A stretch of 64,000 nucleotides of DNA from contig JALPQD010000089.1 of NCBI GenBank assembly GCA_023101885.1, positions 3,705,087 through 3,769,086 on the forward strand. The letters run 5' to 3'. Shown here piece by piece: positions 11,140-22,741 of the stretch (position 1 is its first letter; every line of letters begins with the position of its first letter). This stretch comes from Typhlomys cinereus. Its lineage: Eukaryota > Chordata > Mammalia > Rodentia > Platacanthomyidae. Both the position numbers and the translations under genes were made by a program. The notes beneath the pieces are model-generated. The model made no database searches. It had not been told where the DNA came from and saw only the letters and a program-made list of their open reading frames with translations.

Positions 11140-11720
11140 CCACGTTCCACTTTAATTCACCAGAAATCCTGTCATTTCTACCTTTGTGACAAATACAGTG
11201 TCAATCATCCTTTGCCAGCTTTATTCTTCTGTCAGCAGAACTATTACAATCATCTTCCAAAGATCATATTACTTCTTCCCTCACCTTCTCCTCCTTTACT
11301 TTGTTGTTTCCACAGTAGCCAGATCAATTAGCTTGTGTTGACTTTTCTGCTCAACCATGGAATGTGTTTTCCTATTGCCCACTGTGAAAATCAAAACCCT
11401 GAAGGTAGCTGAGGAGAGACTCCACGTTGTCTGTCTCATCTGCTGCTGCTCTGCCCTTCCCTCTGGTCAGAGACTTTGGGATCCTTAAACCTTCTCAGGC
11501 CCTCAAAGCATGCCCCTGAACTGATTTTTATATTCTCTGTCTAGATTGCTTGCAAATGCGTGTCCGTGGATACCTCAGCTCTTTCAAATCTCCTTCCCAA
11601 GACGTCTGCTTGGATAACCGTTTGTTGTATCCCACTTTCTTCTTATCTCAGTGTACCACTTCCTCTTCTTATCTCAGTCCACTTTGCCCCCACTATAGTT
11701 ACTAAATTATGCTATGCTAC
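11140..11720 (+). repeat. L2 (LINE-2) fragment
   Basis: The order of blocks follows the L2 3' region: a cagtagccagatcaa segment, then ctgctcaaccatggaatg, attgcccactgtgaaaatcaaa, a tctcatctgctgctgctctgcc segment and a ccttctcaggccctcaaagcatg segment. Heavy decay fits a pre-eutherian repeat. Confidence 0.6.
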
Positions 11721-11754
11721 TTAATTTTTCTTTATATATGAGGATCTTGTCTTT

Positions 11755-11820
11755 CTGTGGTGTGGTGTGGTGATGGTGATGGTGGTGGTGGTGGTGTGTG
11801 TATGTGTATGTGTGTTTGCA
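11755..11820 (+). repeat. GGT/GT-rich simple repeat
   Basis: Mixed gtggt, gatggt and gtgtat repeats over about 65 bp. From 11821 to about 12954 I see no gene or named repeat; two overlapping frames of 75 and 100 codons at 11970-12309 lack any recognisable feature. Confidence 0.85.
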
Positions 11821-12954
11821 GTTATTGCAAATTCGAAATATCTAAAACTGTGTGAGGTACAGATAAAGTAGTCAAAAATATTTGCTGAGCAAATAAATGG
11901 ATTATAACAAACTTTTTACCCACTCCATCCTGTCCAAATTCTTTCTCTGTTTGCTCTAAGTGCCCTGTTTTGGTTGGCAGCTCAATTCATCCAGTGAAGA
12001 ACAAGGTTGCTTATAAACAATGCAACAAGACATATAAAATTACGACTACAACTAAGTTTGGAAGAAAACATGGTTATACAAATATTATTACATATTATTT
12101 TTCAGATTTTTGCACTAAGGAAAGGAAATGTCTGGGTAAAGCAATTGGCTATGAAGCATACCATGCACATGAATTGCCATCTGTTGTGTTTAAATAGACT
12201 TCGTGGCTGTGCAGTTTTGAGATGGAAACCTTTGCCTTTTGCTTTTCAAACCATTCTTTACAGAGTCTTAACCCGACCTGCCATGTCCACTTGCTTTAAT
12301 GAAACATGAAGCTGCTTAAAATGAAATTTCTCATCTCCACATTCTGTTCCTCTGATTAATTTAGTGTTGGCATTTAAGCATGATTACGTTCCCTTGGGAA
12401 TCAGTGATGTTTTAGGCAATTTCATCTATTTAATTTACATTTCGTTGAAAGACTTAGGAAGGCAACTGCTTTTTAAATCAAGATCCCCAATGTCCACACA
12501 TCCCGATTATAGCTGATCTTTCTATTTTCATTATGCTTTCATGAGCTGAACTTATTAAAATATGAAAATAAAGGAAAGCAAATCCACCACGTCAAATAAA
12601 ACGCACCACTGCTCTTCACTCTCCATGAAGAGATGATTTCCCATCATGCCTCTGTGCTTTTTAAATTAAATGTCAAGTTTTCACATCTACCTCAGGAGAC
12701 TTCATCATGGGGTGGAGAGTTTTGCTTTGCCTTGCTCTGGATTGTATTTGACTTAGTGCTTCCAAGCACTAAGACCATTATGTGATCTGAGCAACTAATA
12801 TTGAATATTAACATTCAATAGTCAAGATATTTTCCTAATATCCTATAATTTCTCCCACTGCTTCATCTATGATAAAACCATAAGAATCTAAATGCTATTT
12901 ATTTAGATCTATTGCACAGGCTTTACGTTCTTTTACTTGATCTAAAAACTGCAG

Positions 12955-13118
12955 AAGATTTGGGAGTCATCCTGGATTGCTTCTACATCTGGGATTTCCT
13001 AGGCTTTGCTTTCCAGAGCTGGAAGTGCAGGCCACTGCCCTTTCCATCTGGCGTTTTTACCTAGGATCAGGGATATGAGCTCAGGTCTAGTCTTAACCAC
13101 TGAGCCTTCTTTAGCCCA
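12955..13118 (-). mobile_element. B2-like SINE fragment
   Basis: Antisense blocks shared with the other copies: tcatcctggattgcttctac, gggatttcctaggcttt and cttaaccactgagccttct. The (CA)n tail and distal part are missing. Confidence 0.75.
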
Positions 13119-13230
13119 TACTTCTACTTCTTATATCCCATTCTGTCCCCCAAGAGTGAAGCTAGTCATGAAAAGCTGAACACCAGAAGAGTCTCTAGAC
13201 AACAAGGCCCTGATTTCAGAGTCTGACCAT

Positions 13231-13660
13231 TGTCATAGTTAGGCACAGGTGTCAACTTGACAGATGAGGGTTTAAGATCTGGGCACATGTGTAGAGAATT
13301 AGTGGTTGAATTAAGCCCAGAGCAAACCTGTAAGAGATTGTCTAGCTGATGGGGAAGGCCCAGCTTGTGATGGGTGGGATTAGGCCCTGGAATAAAATAC
13401 AGAGAGCTGGTTGAGAAAGTTGGCATCCTTGTGCATATTTGGCCAGACATGCTGGTCTGACAAGTAAGGATTGTCCCTCTCTCAGCTGTTGTGTGGAGAT
13501 GGTGTGGCCAGTTCCCTGGGCCCTGGTGCTGGTGTGGGCTCCCTTGCTAAAATGGACAAACCACTGTAACCAAAAATCGTAAGAGAAAATAAACCTCTTT
13601 TTCCCTTAAGCTGTTTGATGGTGATTTGTCAGCAACCATACAGGCGAACTGCTATAACCA
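13231..13660 (+). repeat. LTR-like interspersed repeat, 430 bp (first of two copies)
   Basis: It runs from tgtcatagttaggca to gctataacca and aligns over its whole length with 45599-46022 (for example caacttgac, ggccagacatg, gacaagtaaggat and ataaac ahead of cccttaag). The TG...CA ends, the late aataaa signal and the cccttaag block resemble rodent ERVL/MaLR LTRs. No internal retroviral sequence is attached. Confidence 0.7.
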
Positions 13661-13756
13661 TTTTTCATTAATTTGATATGTCCAACCATCTTTCGTTGAT
13701 GGCGTTGACCTCTCTAGGCATCTGTCACAGGCTGGGCACACAACAAAGAATGACAT

Positions 13757-13990
13757 TGTTGTGGTTTGGATGTTCAGTGTCCAAAATGCCTCCTATGTTA
13801 GAGGCATGAGCCCCAGCTGATGCATTCAGTCACTGAAACATGACTGGCTCATGTAGGCTCTGACTTAATCAATGAATTAATTTGTTGGATTCATAATTTG
13901 AGACATTATTCATATGTGGTACAAATGGTGAGAGGTGGGGTTTAGTTGGGGGAAGTTGGTCACAGCAGGGCCATGTCTTGAGGGCTAGAT
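13757..13990 (+). repeat. MaLR (MT-type) LTR, partial
   Basis: It starts ttgttgtggtttggatgt, then a segment matching the MaLR 'ccaaaatgcctc...ccccagctgatg...cagtcactgaaac' order, and a ttagttgggggaagttggtcac block. These are hallmarks of ERVL-MaLR LTRs. The 3' limit is uncertain and may extend to about 14200. Confidence 0.6.
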
Positions 13991-14284
13991 CTTCTTACCA
14001 AAATGAATTCAGTGGGAACAGGCAGTTTGAGGTCCAGATGGAATGTGTTTTGCAGACCTACTATGAGTGAGGAATAAAAAAACTCACTCCAGTTGTCTCC
14101 TTTTTTCTCAGTTACTTTTCCTACAAAAAAAGTTACTTCTGCTCTCCAGGGGATGAATTTGAAAGCAGAGAAGCAGAGAGCAGTGAGAGGCCAGAAGTGC
14201 CACATACATAATCTAGCTTTCTTTGCATAGAATATCAGACAACACCCTCCAGTTCATCTATGCTTTCCATATCCAAGTTTTATT

Positions 14285-14633
14285 CATATCCTATCATGAA
14301 GACCCTGGGTTTGGCTATGTGTCTTCTTTGGCTAGTAAATATACAATTAGTAGCTTTGTGCTTGCCTTCCCTCTCTGAAACTGTGATTCCATGTGAGGTA
14401 AACAAGTAGTGTGATTGAGAGCGAATACTACTTGGAGAAAGATCTTGCTGAGCCATCTGCTTCAGATGAGACCCATAGTTGACCAAAGGCCACAAGAGGG
14501 AGCTAAGTGAAGGAATTCCCTAGTTGACCCTTAACCTATTTTCAAATCTACAGAACTGTGATAGAGATACTAGTCTTAAGTCATTTAGCTATGTGTAATA
14601 GTTTGGTAAGCAACGTTAGATAACTGATAAATA
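14285..14633 (+). repeat. MLT1-type MaLR LTR, old
   Basis: It carries ttggctatgtgtcttctttgg early, a gattccatgtgagg block, and an end resembling the MLT1 terminus (aactgtgatagagatac, then gcaacgttagataactgata). Strong decay. Confidence 0.5.
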
Positions 14634-14759
14634 TGGAAGTTGCATTTCTACAAAATAGGAAGTTTTGGGCTTCTGCGGAAGAGGGATAATGTGATATGCC
14701 AGAGATTCTGCAACAAGTAATATTACTGACCAAGAAAGGCTAAACTTTACACTGTACTT

Positions 14760-15033
14760 ATTTTTTTTTAACATTTTTTATTATTATTTCTGCTCATACA
14801 AACTTAGTAGGTACACCGGTTCCGTCCCTCCCTCCTCCCCCCAGCCCTCCTGCTCCCCCTCCCCTCACCCCTTCCTCCCCGTCCCCCAGTGCCTCCCCTC
14901 CCAATCCCCGGAGAATCCTTTAATGTGGATGCCAGACTCTCCTCTGGGCCCTCCTCTCTGATGACATACAAGGACCCAGTTGCTTTTCCCTGAGTCCTTT
15001 CCTGTGTTCTCCTTAAGCATAGAACACTACTGC
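14760..15033 (-). mobile_element. L1 3'-end insertion with 13-bp target-site duplication
   Basis: The antisense L1 tail starts at the A-rich end (T-run at 14760), then the terminal motif, the polypurine tract and about 140 bp of 3'UTR. The site ttacactgtactt is at 14747-14759 and again at 15034-15046. The sequence is close to the 3'UTR of the full-length copy, so it belongs to a young subfamily. Confidence 0.93.
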
Positions 15034-15046
15034 TTACACTGTACTT

Positions 15047-16067
15047 GTAAACTGTAACAGCAACTTCTCCAAATGAATTGAAAGAGCTGAGATAGAAAAA
15101 AAATCTGTACTATTGACAGTCATGACAGATAATGGTGTAGTTTCTAGTAGCATCTCAGCATTCAGTCCTCAGAAGCTCAAGATTCTGGTTTCAGTTAGCC
15201 TTCCTTTCCATATGATCCCCTTTCTCACTGGATATCTTGTTCTCTGCTAAATTGAAAATTTCATTTTCTCCGGTAGTTTGCAATCTCTAGAAGTAATTTG
15301 CCTGGTTTCTCACTGGGCTAGATAAGTTCCCACCTTTGCATTTATAGTTTTCAGGTCCAGAATCCTCATTTCAGAAGAGTTCTCTTTCTTAATTTGATTT
15401 CTGGCAATAAAAAAAACTATCACACAAAAATATAAAGTCTATAAAAATCATTCAACTGCGATTATAGAAACTGCTCTCCCAGTGGGAGAATTATGCAGCT
15501 ATTACCAAAACATGGCATAATGTGACTGCCTGAAATAGAAATATGCATACAAATCAATGTCACCTCCTATTTCCAATAAGCATGCATACCACAAGCATTT
15601 CTGTACCAGAGACACCTTGATAAGGAGAATACAGAAAACACACATTTTTGTAGGGTATGCGCTTTGTCTAACTTAGTTCCTTTAATAAACCTTTATTGCA
15701 TATCTGTTCTATGTCAAATACTATGTATACAGTAATCCTGGACTTAGTTATTTCCTTTAGAGAAGCTGTGGTCTAGAGTAGGCAGCAGTGTGATCAGCAT
15801 AATGATGAAGACATGTATTTGTGGCTCTAGAGAAAGGACATTAAGAAAGAATGGAAGGAAGTCTTAGCAAAGATGTGCCAAAGATCACAAAGCAACCAAA
15901 GCCCACCATCCTGAAGTGACACTAGGAATTAACCAATTAATATTGAGTGGGAAGATTGATTTGTCTACAGTAAATCCATCATGCAAGAAATAATTGGAGT
16001 TGGTGAAATCAAGTTTCATGCAGGACCCAATGGTCTACTGAGTGAACATGACTGAAGCATAAATTTA
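15047..16067. other. No recognisable feature
   Basis: Unique-looking AT-rich sequence without gene signal. Confidence 0.45.
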
Positions 16068-16276
16068 GGGCTGGAGAGATGGCTCAAGCATTAGGCCTCT
16101 GCCTTGCAGGCAGAGGGTCCTGAGTTTGGATCCCAGATCCCACGTATAAACACCAGGCAGAAACGAGGATGGCCTGTGTTTCTGGTCCTGGTGGGCAGAG
16201 CCTGTGATTCCAGGGGCAGAGCAAAAGAAGAGATAGAAGCAGTCCACAATGATTCCAGAATTCACCCTTGGTTCTA

Positions 16277-16318
<42 letters not shown>

Positions 16319-16365
16319 ACACATATACATACACACACACGCACACACAAATACACAATTTAATA
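16068..16365 (+). mobile_element. B2-like tRNA-derived SINE, well preserved, (CA)n tail
   Basis: The clearest copy of the family: start ggctggagagatggctca with A box, B box near gtcctgagtttggatccc, then blocks caccaggcagaaacgag, ctggtgggcagagcctg and atgattccagaattcaccc. The tail is a long (CA)n at 16278-16350, then AT-rich sequence. The tRNA-like half matches the rodent B2 head; the second half differs from mouse B2. Confidence 0.9.
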
Positions 16366-16504
16366 AGTAATAAATAAATGAATAACTATAAAAAATTAAA
16401 AAAGAAACTTTTAAAAAAATTTCAAAGATGTCAGTAGGAGGAATGTTGAATAAAAAATCTGATAAGTAAACATGACTCTGAGGATAAATAGAATTTATAA
16501 GACA

Positions 16505-16695
16505 GTCTGAGATGGTCTTGGTGAGATGGTTCAGTCAGTAAAGCCATTTGCTGCCAAGCTGATGACATGAGTTTAATCTCAAAAGTGAACATGGGAAAAG
16601 AGGAAAACCCACCTCTGTAAATTGTCCTCTGACCTCTGTACAAATGCCATGCATGCCTTCTCCCCTGACATTACGTGCAGAATAAATTAAATAAA
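16505..16695 (+). mobile_element. B2/B3-type SINE, older subfamily
   Basis: It begins with ggtgagatggttcagtcagtaaagcc, then tttgctgcc and a catgagtttaatctc B-box region. The tail is gaataaattaaataaa, not (CA)n. It represents a different subfamily from 16068-16365. Confidence 0.7.
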
Positions 16696-18092
16696 CAAAA
16701 ATTTAACATTGAAAAGCCATTCAGAAGAGATTGGAGTTGCCATGGCATAATGAAGAATCATCTCATTATTAGATGAGTAGTTTTTTTCAAGATGTTATTA
16801 ATTAGCAAATGGAGAATGGATCTTGTCAAAAGTCCATTGCTGAAATCCAGGAAAAGAAAAACATTTAAAGTAAAGGCATTTCGAACTGAAACAAAAAGGA
16901 AAGATTCATAAAATACATGGAGCAAAAGGGTCTAATCAAAATTTAAGAATTCGTCCTTTTTAATGATAACAAAAATACATGCCAAAATCTTTAGGACACA
17001 ATGAAGGTCATCCTAAGAGTGCTCATTGCTTATATCCAAAAAACAGAAGCAATCACAAGTAAATAACTTTGCAATATAGCTTAAAGTTTTAGAAAACCAA
17101 GAACAAACTAATCTCAAAAGCAGTACACAGGAAGAGATTAGTAAGAACGGGAGAACTAATGGAAACCTTGACAAAACAATGCAAAAAATCAGCCAAAGAC
17201 CTGATTTTTTGAAAAAATTAGCAAGATTTATTGAACCCATAGTCAAATTAACCAAAACCAAAAGAAAGAAAATCCAAATTAATAAAATTAGAGATGAAAA
17301 TGGAGCTATCACAAATGATGTCAAGGAAATTCAGAGAATCAGAAGGTCATACTTCAAAAATTTACACTCCTCCAAACTTGACAAGCAGAAAGAAATGGGT
17401 GAATTTATAAGCACAGACAACATACCAAAGTTGAATCATGCATTGAATTATTTAAACAGCCCTACAACAAGTGATGAAATGAAACCAATGATTATAAATC
17501 TCCCACTCAAAATAAAAAAAAAGCCCAGGACCAGATGGTTTCAGTGTAGAGTTCTACCAGATATTAAAGAACAACACCAGTGTTTCTTAATTATTCCACA
17601 AGATAAAAAAGGAACACTTCTAAACTCTTTTTATGAAGCCAATATTACACTGAGCCTCAAAACAAATAAAGACACAACAAAAAAGGAAACCACAGGCAAA
17701 TCTAATTGTGAACATAGATGTAAAAATTCTCAACAAAATGCTAGAAAACTGACTTCAAAGTCATATCAAAAAGATCATTCACAACGACCAAGTTGGGTTT
17801 ATCCCAGAAACACAAAGTTCTTTCAATATTTCACTATTCAACATTTCAATATTCAGTCAATAACTAATTCATCACATAAACAAATGCTAAGACCATCACA
17901 ATAGATTTCTCTCAATAGATTCAGTGAAAGCTTTAAACAAAATTCAACATCCTTTTATCATATATCGACATAATAAAGACCATATACAACAAATCTACAG
18001 CTGAAATAATCACAGATGGTGAAAAATTTTAAGCATTCCCACTTATATCAGGAACTAAGACAAGGCTGTCCACTCACATGATTTATGTTTAA

Positions 18093-18368
18093 AACATCAG
18101 TCATTCATTTAGTGTGTGTGTGTGTGTGCGTGCGTGCGTGTGTGTGTGTATCAGAGGGCACTGTGTGTCCCTGTGGAGGACCAAGAGTGACTTCAGGTAA
18201 ATCTTGGATTTCTTCTACCTTTTTCTTGCTTCGTTCTGGGATTTCCCAGGCTCTGCCCACCAGGGCCAGAAGTGCTGCCACTATTTCCTTGTGGGACTTA
18301 GGATTTGAACTCAGGATCTTCTGTTGTGAGGCAGAGTTTTAACTCCTGAGCCATTTCTCTAGACCTAA
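18093..18368 (-). mobile_element. B2-like SINE inserted in the old L1, with target-site duplication
   Basis: Antisense copy: (GT)n tail at 18112-18150, then cagagggcactgtgtgtcc, gatttcccaggctctgccc and a ctcctgagccatttctctag head. The flanks are gatttatgtttaa at 18080-18092 and gatttctgtttaa at 18369-18381 (one mismatch). L1 ORF2 homology resumes after the second. Confidence 0.9.
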
Positions 18369-18584
18369 GATTTCTGTTTAATATTGTACTTTAAGTTTTA
18401 GCTAGAGCCATAAGGCAAGAGATGGAGATAAAAGGGATACAAGTAGGAAAGGAAGAAGTCAAGATATCCCTGTTTGCAGATGACATGATTTTATACTTGA
18501 GAGATCCCCAAAGGTCCCACTAGGAAACTCCTGGAACTAGCAAGTTCAGTAGAGTGACAGGCTGCAAAAATCAGTGAATTTCTT

Positions 18585-19565
18585 TTTTTTATCATTTTTA
18601 TTCAATATATCTTAATTTTTAATTTTTATACTTTACAAGCATATTGAGTGCTCCTCCCTACTTCCCTCCATCCCCCTCCCTCTCATCCCCTTTCTTCCCT
18701 TCATCAATCCCTCCAATTCCTTCCCATCCTCCTGCCTGTATGCTTCTATGGATCTCAGGGTTCACTCTGACTTGTCTACTTTTGTGGGGGTTCAGGCTTC
18801 TGTGGCCTATCAAATTGCCTCTCTTAAGGCCATCTCACTGATAGGGGCATTTCCCTTCACTCATCTAGCTTTAGAGCCCAAGGTTTCCACAGTATGTTCT
18901 TAACTTTCTTGAATTCATAGGTAGTCTACAGGGACATGTGGGTATGTCAGTCATTATGCTGGTTGGGGAAGAGCAAGTCTCACTGTAGTGAGTTCCTAGA
19001 TGTAGCAGTTTTGCCTTGAGTGGGATGTCTTGTCCAACGGTGAAACTTCCCATCTTTAGGTTCTTACAATCTTCCTATCTACAGGTTCCTAGGCTGTTTT
19101 CCCTACTGATCTATTATTTCCTTCCCTTTTTTAGGTTGTTGTTATAGTTTACAGAAACAGGGATGTGTACCATTCTGACAAGTGAGTCTTGAGTTCAATC
19201 AGAAAGCTGCGGGTTGTCTTCTTGATACTCATGCCACTATTACACTGGTTGCCATGGTGATTTTTATTGCAACTTACAGATCTCATGTGTTGATGGGTCC
19301 TGTGATTATTTTTCTCCCTCAGCAGCTTCTACAGTATTCCTTGGTACTGTGTAAACTATCCAGCAAGGATATCCAGCAAGGAGGAAGTTTTCAGACCAGT
19401 TCCAGTTGATGTGTTTTGCCCCGTCTGTGATTCATGTCTTGCATTTTCAGTAATAGGGTCTTACTGATAGTTTGGAGAGCAACCAAGAGAAATAGTAAAA
19501 GCATATTTTCTTTGGGGCCTTTAAAATTTCTCTGATCAATATTTTATCAGGAAGTGACACATTCT
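18585..19565 (-). mobile_element. L1 3'UTR of an older subfamily, inserted in the old L1
   Basis: An antisense L1 3' end of about 980 bp: T-rich tail, C/T-rich complement of the polypurine tract at 18650-18740, then 3'UTR sequence. The duplicated site aatcagtgaatttctt (18569-18584) versus aatcactgactttctt (19566-19581) has two mismatches. It differs from the young 3'UTR at 37.4-38.4 kb, so it is an earlier lineage; the stretch at 41575-41835 looks related. Confidence 0.82.
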
Positions 19566-19695
19566 AATCACTGACTTTCTTACATATAACAGATGAACAA
19601 TATGAGAAAGATCTGAGAGAAACGATTCCATCTATCATAGCTCAAAGAAAATAGATCTAACCAAGGATATGAGAGACCTACACAATGAAAAATTT

Positions 19696-22600
19696 ATTTT
19701 ATTTTTTCATTAGAATGCAATAAGTTTTATCCAAGTGGGCTTAATTAACCATGATGCTCTACCACTTCCTAGAGAATTACATCTCTGGATGTTAAATTTT
19801 GTTTCTCAAAACACTAAAGAAAAAATTATTAGTTATGTAGTAAGTTAATTTCTTTTAATACATTCATTCTATGTACTATATATATTTTCTTAATTTTGAC
19901 AGATATACATGTATATACTGTAATTTCGAATTCCAAATCAGTGGCTTGTACATATTCAAATATAAGATTTCTAACTAGTTTCATGAAAATTAAATATGTA
20001 GTAATGCTCAAATTGTAAAATTTACCTTTTTATGAGTTTAAGAACAAATCTACATTTTCATTTAAGCATGAGCATATAAAAATAATGTAATTCAGCAGTG
20101 TGATTAAGAAGTCTTAATTTAAATCATTAAGATGTGAAATTGCAGCACTTTTAAAGATAAAATTCTTTTGATTAAAAACATGAATTATTTCCTCTAAGGA
20201 AATACTTTTGACCAGTAGATTTTTAAAAATGAAGAAAATTCAAAACAGAAACACAGTTACAGACCTTTAAACATAAAAGATAATCAAGGTTAAAAACAAA
20301 GCACATACGCAATTAATGGAAAAACTGGTGAAATTCAAACAAATATAATACTTTAGTTAATCCAAGATTTATTTCCTACTTTGTGTACATGTTCCACCAA
20401 TTACAAAAGATGTTAATAGAAGAAGTTGAGTGAAGTGTGCACAGGAACTCTCAGCACTATTTTTGATTCTTCCAAATTTAAAATATTCCTAGTAAAAAAG
20501 TACAGAAAAAACTTCAAAATAAATATGCTTTTAGCTGCCAAAATTTCCTGGTGTGATTCAATATAGTATTTTAAAGCATCATTAATAATCAGAATGTTTA
20601 CTTAACATTACATTCATTTTATTGCTCTTGAAAGTTTTCTCTTTAAAGCCATACATATATACATACATAATGATAAGGAGGCTAGTCACAGACACATTTT
20701 AAAAAGTAACTCTGTATTATGAGGTTGCTTCTCCAACTTAGTGGATAAATATTACAAAAATACAAAAGTAGCCGGTTATAGCTAAGCTATCAAATAGATT
20801 TTTTTCCTGGCAATTTACCTTTTTATAGATCAGGACCTTTAACAAAAAAAGTTGATGCTACTGATAAGTTACTAATCAACGTATCTGAGAAATCCAAATT
20901 ACATTCAGACAGAAGAAAACTAGTTACAAAAGCTTAATACATTACTCTATACTAAAACTGTAATATTTTAAATATTTCCAATCATGCAACAATAGTAAGA
21001 ATCAGAATAACTTTTGTAAAGGAATTGATAGGAGCTCGGTGAAGACAACTTAATATCACAGTTGCATAATACATCTATACATTACAAGTTCATCTATACA
21101 TTACAAGGCTGAAATTCACATTATTCCCCTTCAAACACTCCCAGTGTGCTCCAAATCAATTACCTTACCTAGAAGCCTTCCACTTAACCTTTTGAATCAG
21201 ATTTGATGGGTAAATATGTAATTTACAGAAAATTCTTCATTATTATTTCAGAACACACACAGTATGGACAATCTTTAATCACATTTCTTTCAAAAGGCAT
21301 CTGAACTTGCTGCAACTGTCTAGGAAAATTCAAGCCTAAGAAATAAAAAAAAAAACTAGAGTTAAGTCCCTGAACTAGGTAATTCTATAAACTATAGGCA
21401 CATGAATCCATCCACATCTGTGAAAGGATTTCCAATTTGAGAAAAGCTACTCTTTGCTTCATGCATAAAGCAAAGAGAATTTCTGGACAAAATACTTTCT
21501 CCAAATATTCATATGGTATTGCTGTAAGGAACTCATGCCAAATAGAAACTTAGGTCACTGATTAGGCTGAAACAAATTTCAGAATTCTTTTTAAAAGAAA
21601 TAAATCCATTTCATGATAGAGACACAGCAACATCTAAAATAATTCAGTACATTTATCACTAAATAAAAACTTATTTAACCATTAACAATAATGCATAGTA
21701 AAATTTTCTCAGATTTTTAAAAAGATTTTTTAACATACAGAGTAAATGATTACTTTTCCATTGAAATGAATTCATGTAAATTAAGTTGGATGGAGGTCAG
21801 TCAGTGTTACACTTGGAATTTGTGACCCACCCCCTACAGGTCCCTACCAGCTGCTAATGCTTATATTTGATACGTAGCTGATCTAGATGCTAAACTACAC
21901 AGCTATTGGTGCCAGTCTGCTTATAAAGGCAATGCTCTGGAGACAAAGTCTTCTCACAAACAGTGGGCAGGCTGGTTTCATTATTATGTGTTCAGTGACA
22001 ATCCTCAGTTGATTAAGCAAGTTCAGACAACACGGATTTCTTCTAGAGAAATATCGAACAGTAAGAAACCTATGGTATATAAAAGGCTAAAGCAAACTTC
22101 CTTGACCACTAAAAAGCATAAAAAACGATCGCAGGCATCAAGAAAATTTCATTTCAAGCAATGAATTTCAGAATATTTTGTTGATTAACATTTAATTTAT
22201 ACAAGACAGATCTCAATCGAGGTAAACTATTTGACTTCTTTATATCAAGGACCTTTTCTCGTGTATGTAGCAGTGTGAAGCAAAGAGAATAACAAGACTG
22301 GAAAAATACTCATTGTAACGGGGTTGGAGTTGACAAAAATAAGTGACTACAATAGGTAGTGGCAGCTGTCCTCTAAACGCTCTGCTTAACCGGAAATGTG
22401 GTAATCTCTGAAGCAGGCTCAGAGCACTGGTAAGAGCATTTGCCAGCAGAGAATGTTGCAGCTTCGTGTAACGCAAGAAGAGGCAGAATGAACAGTGCGG
22501 AGCGATACAACTGTGAACAGGCAAGAAAACAACACTGCCATGTCCCGTTTGTCGGTCATTATGAATTGCACAGCGCCTGCCCCTTGTGGGCTGATTGGGG

Positions 22601-22741
22601 CCGTGTCAGCCATGGATACATACACGTGCTCCAGATGCTGCGCTGCATAGCTGCACTCGCAGTGGGTTTTCCAGAGAGACCCACCCGGAGGCGGAGCTTC
22701 CAAGCAAGGACCAGAAAGGGCTGACCAATGCTGCTGGGATA
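19696..22741 (-). pseudogene. Tmem33-ps: TMEM33 processed retropseudogene (full-length mRNA copy)
   Basis: TMEM33 is a small multi-pass ER membrane protein that interacts with reticulons and ER-stress factors. Here an intronless antisense copy includes about 128 bp of 5'UTR, a CDS from the ATG at 22611-22613 to a TAG at 21895-21897, and about 2.2 kb of AT-rich 3'UTR ending in an A-rich tail at 19696-19715. The translated pieces match the family: N-terminus MADTAPISPQGAGAVQF, then LLANALTSAL and LPHFRLSRAF in a second frame, and a C-terminal KPACPLFVRRLCLQSIAF. Frameshifts separate these and an in-frame TGA lies at 22154-22156 where the family has Cys, so it is dead. The L1-type target-site duplication is acaatgaaaaattt (19682-19695) versus acaatgcaaacttt (22742-22755). 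It landed inside L1 ORF2. The assignment rests on my recall of TMEM33. Confidence 0.9.

Noticed and set aside
16068..16170. tRNA gene suggested by A- and B-box-like segments
   Set aside because: The boxes belong to a tRNA-derived SINE head; no cloverleaf and a long SINE body follows.
21895..22613. Functional TMEM33 gene
   Set aside because: Intronless, frameshifted, premature TGA at 22154-22156 and flanked by a target-site duplication: a processed pseudogene.
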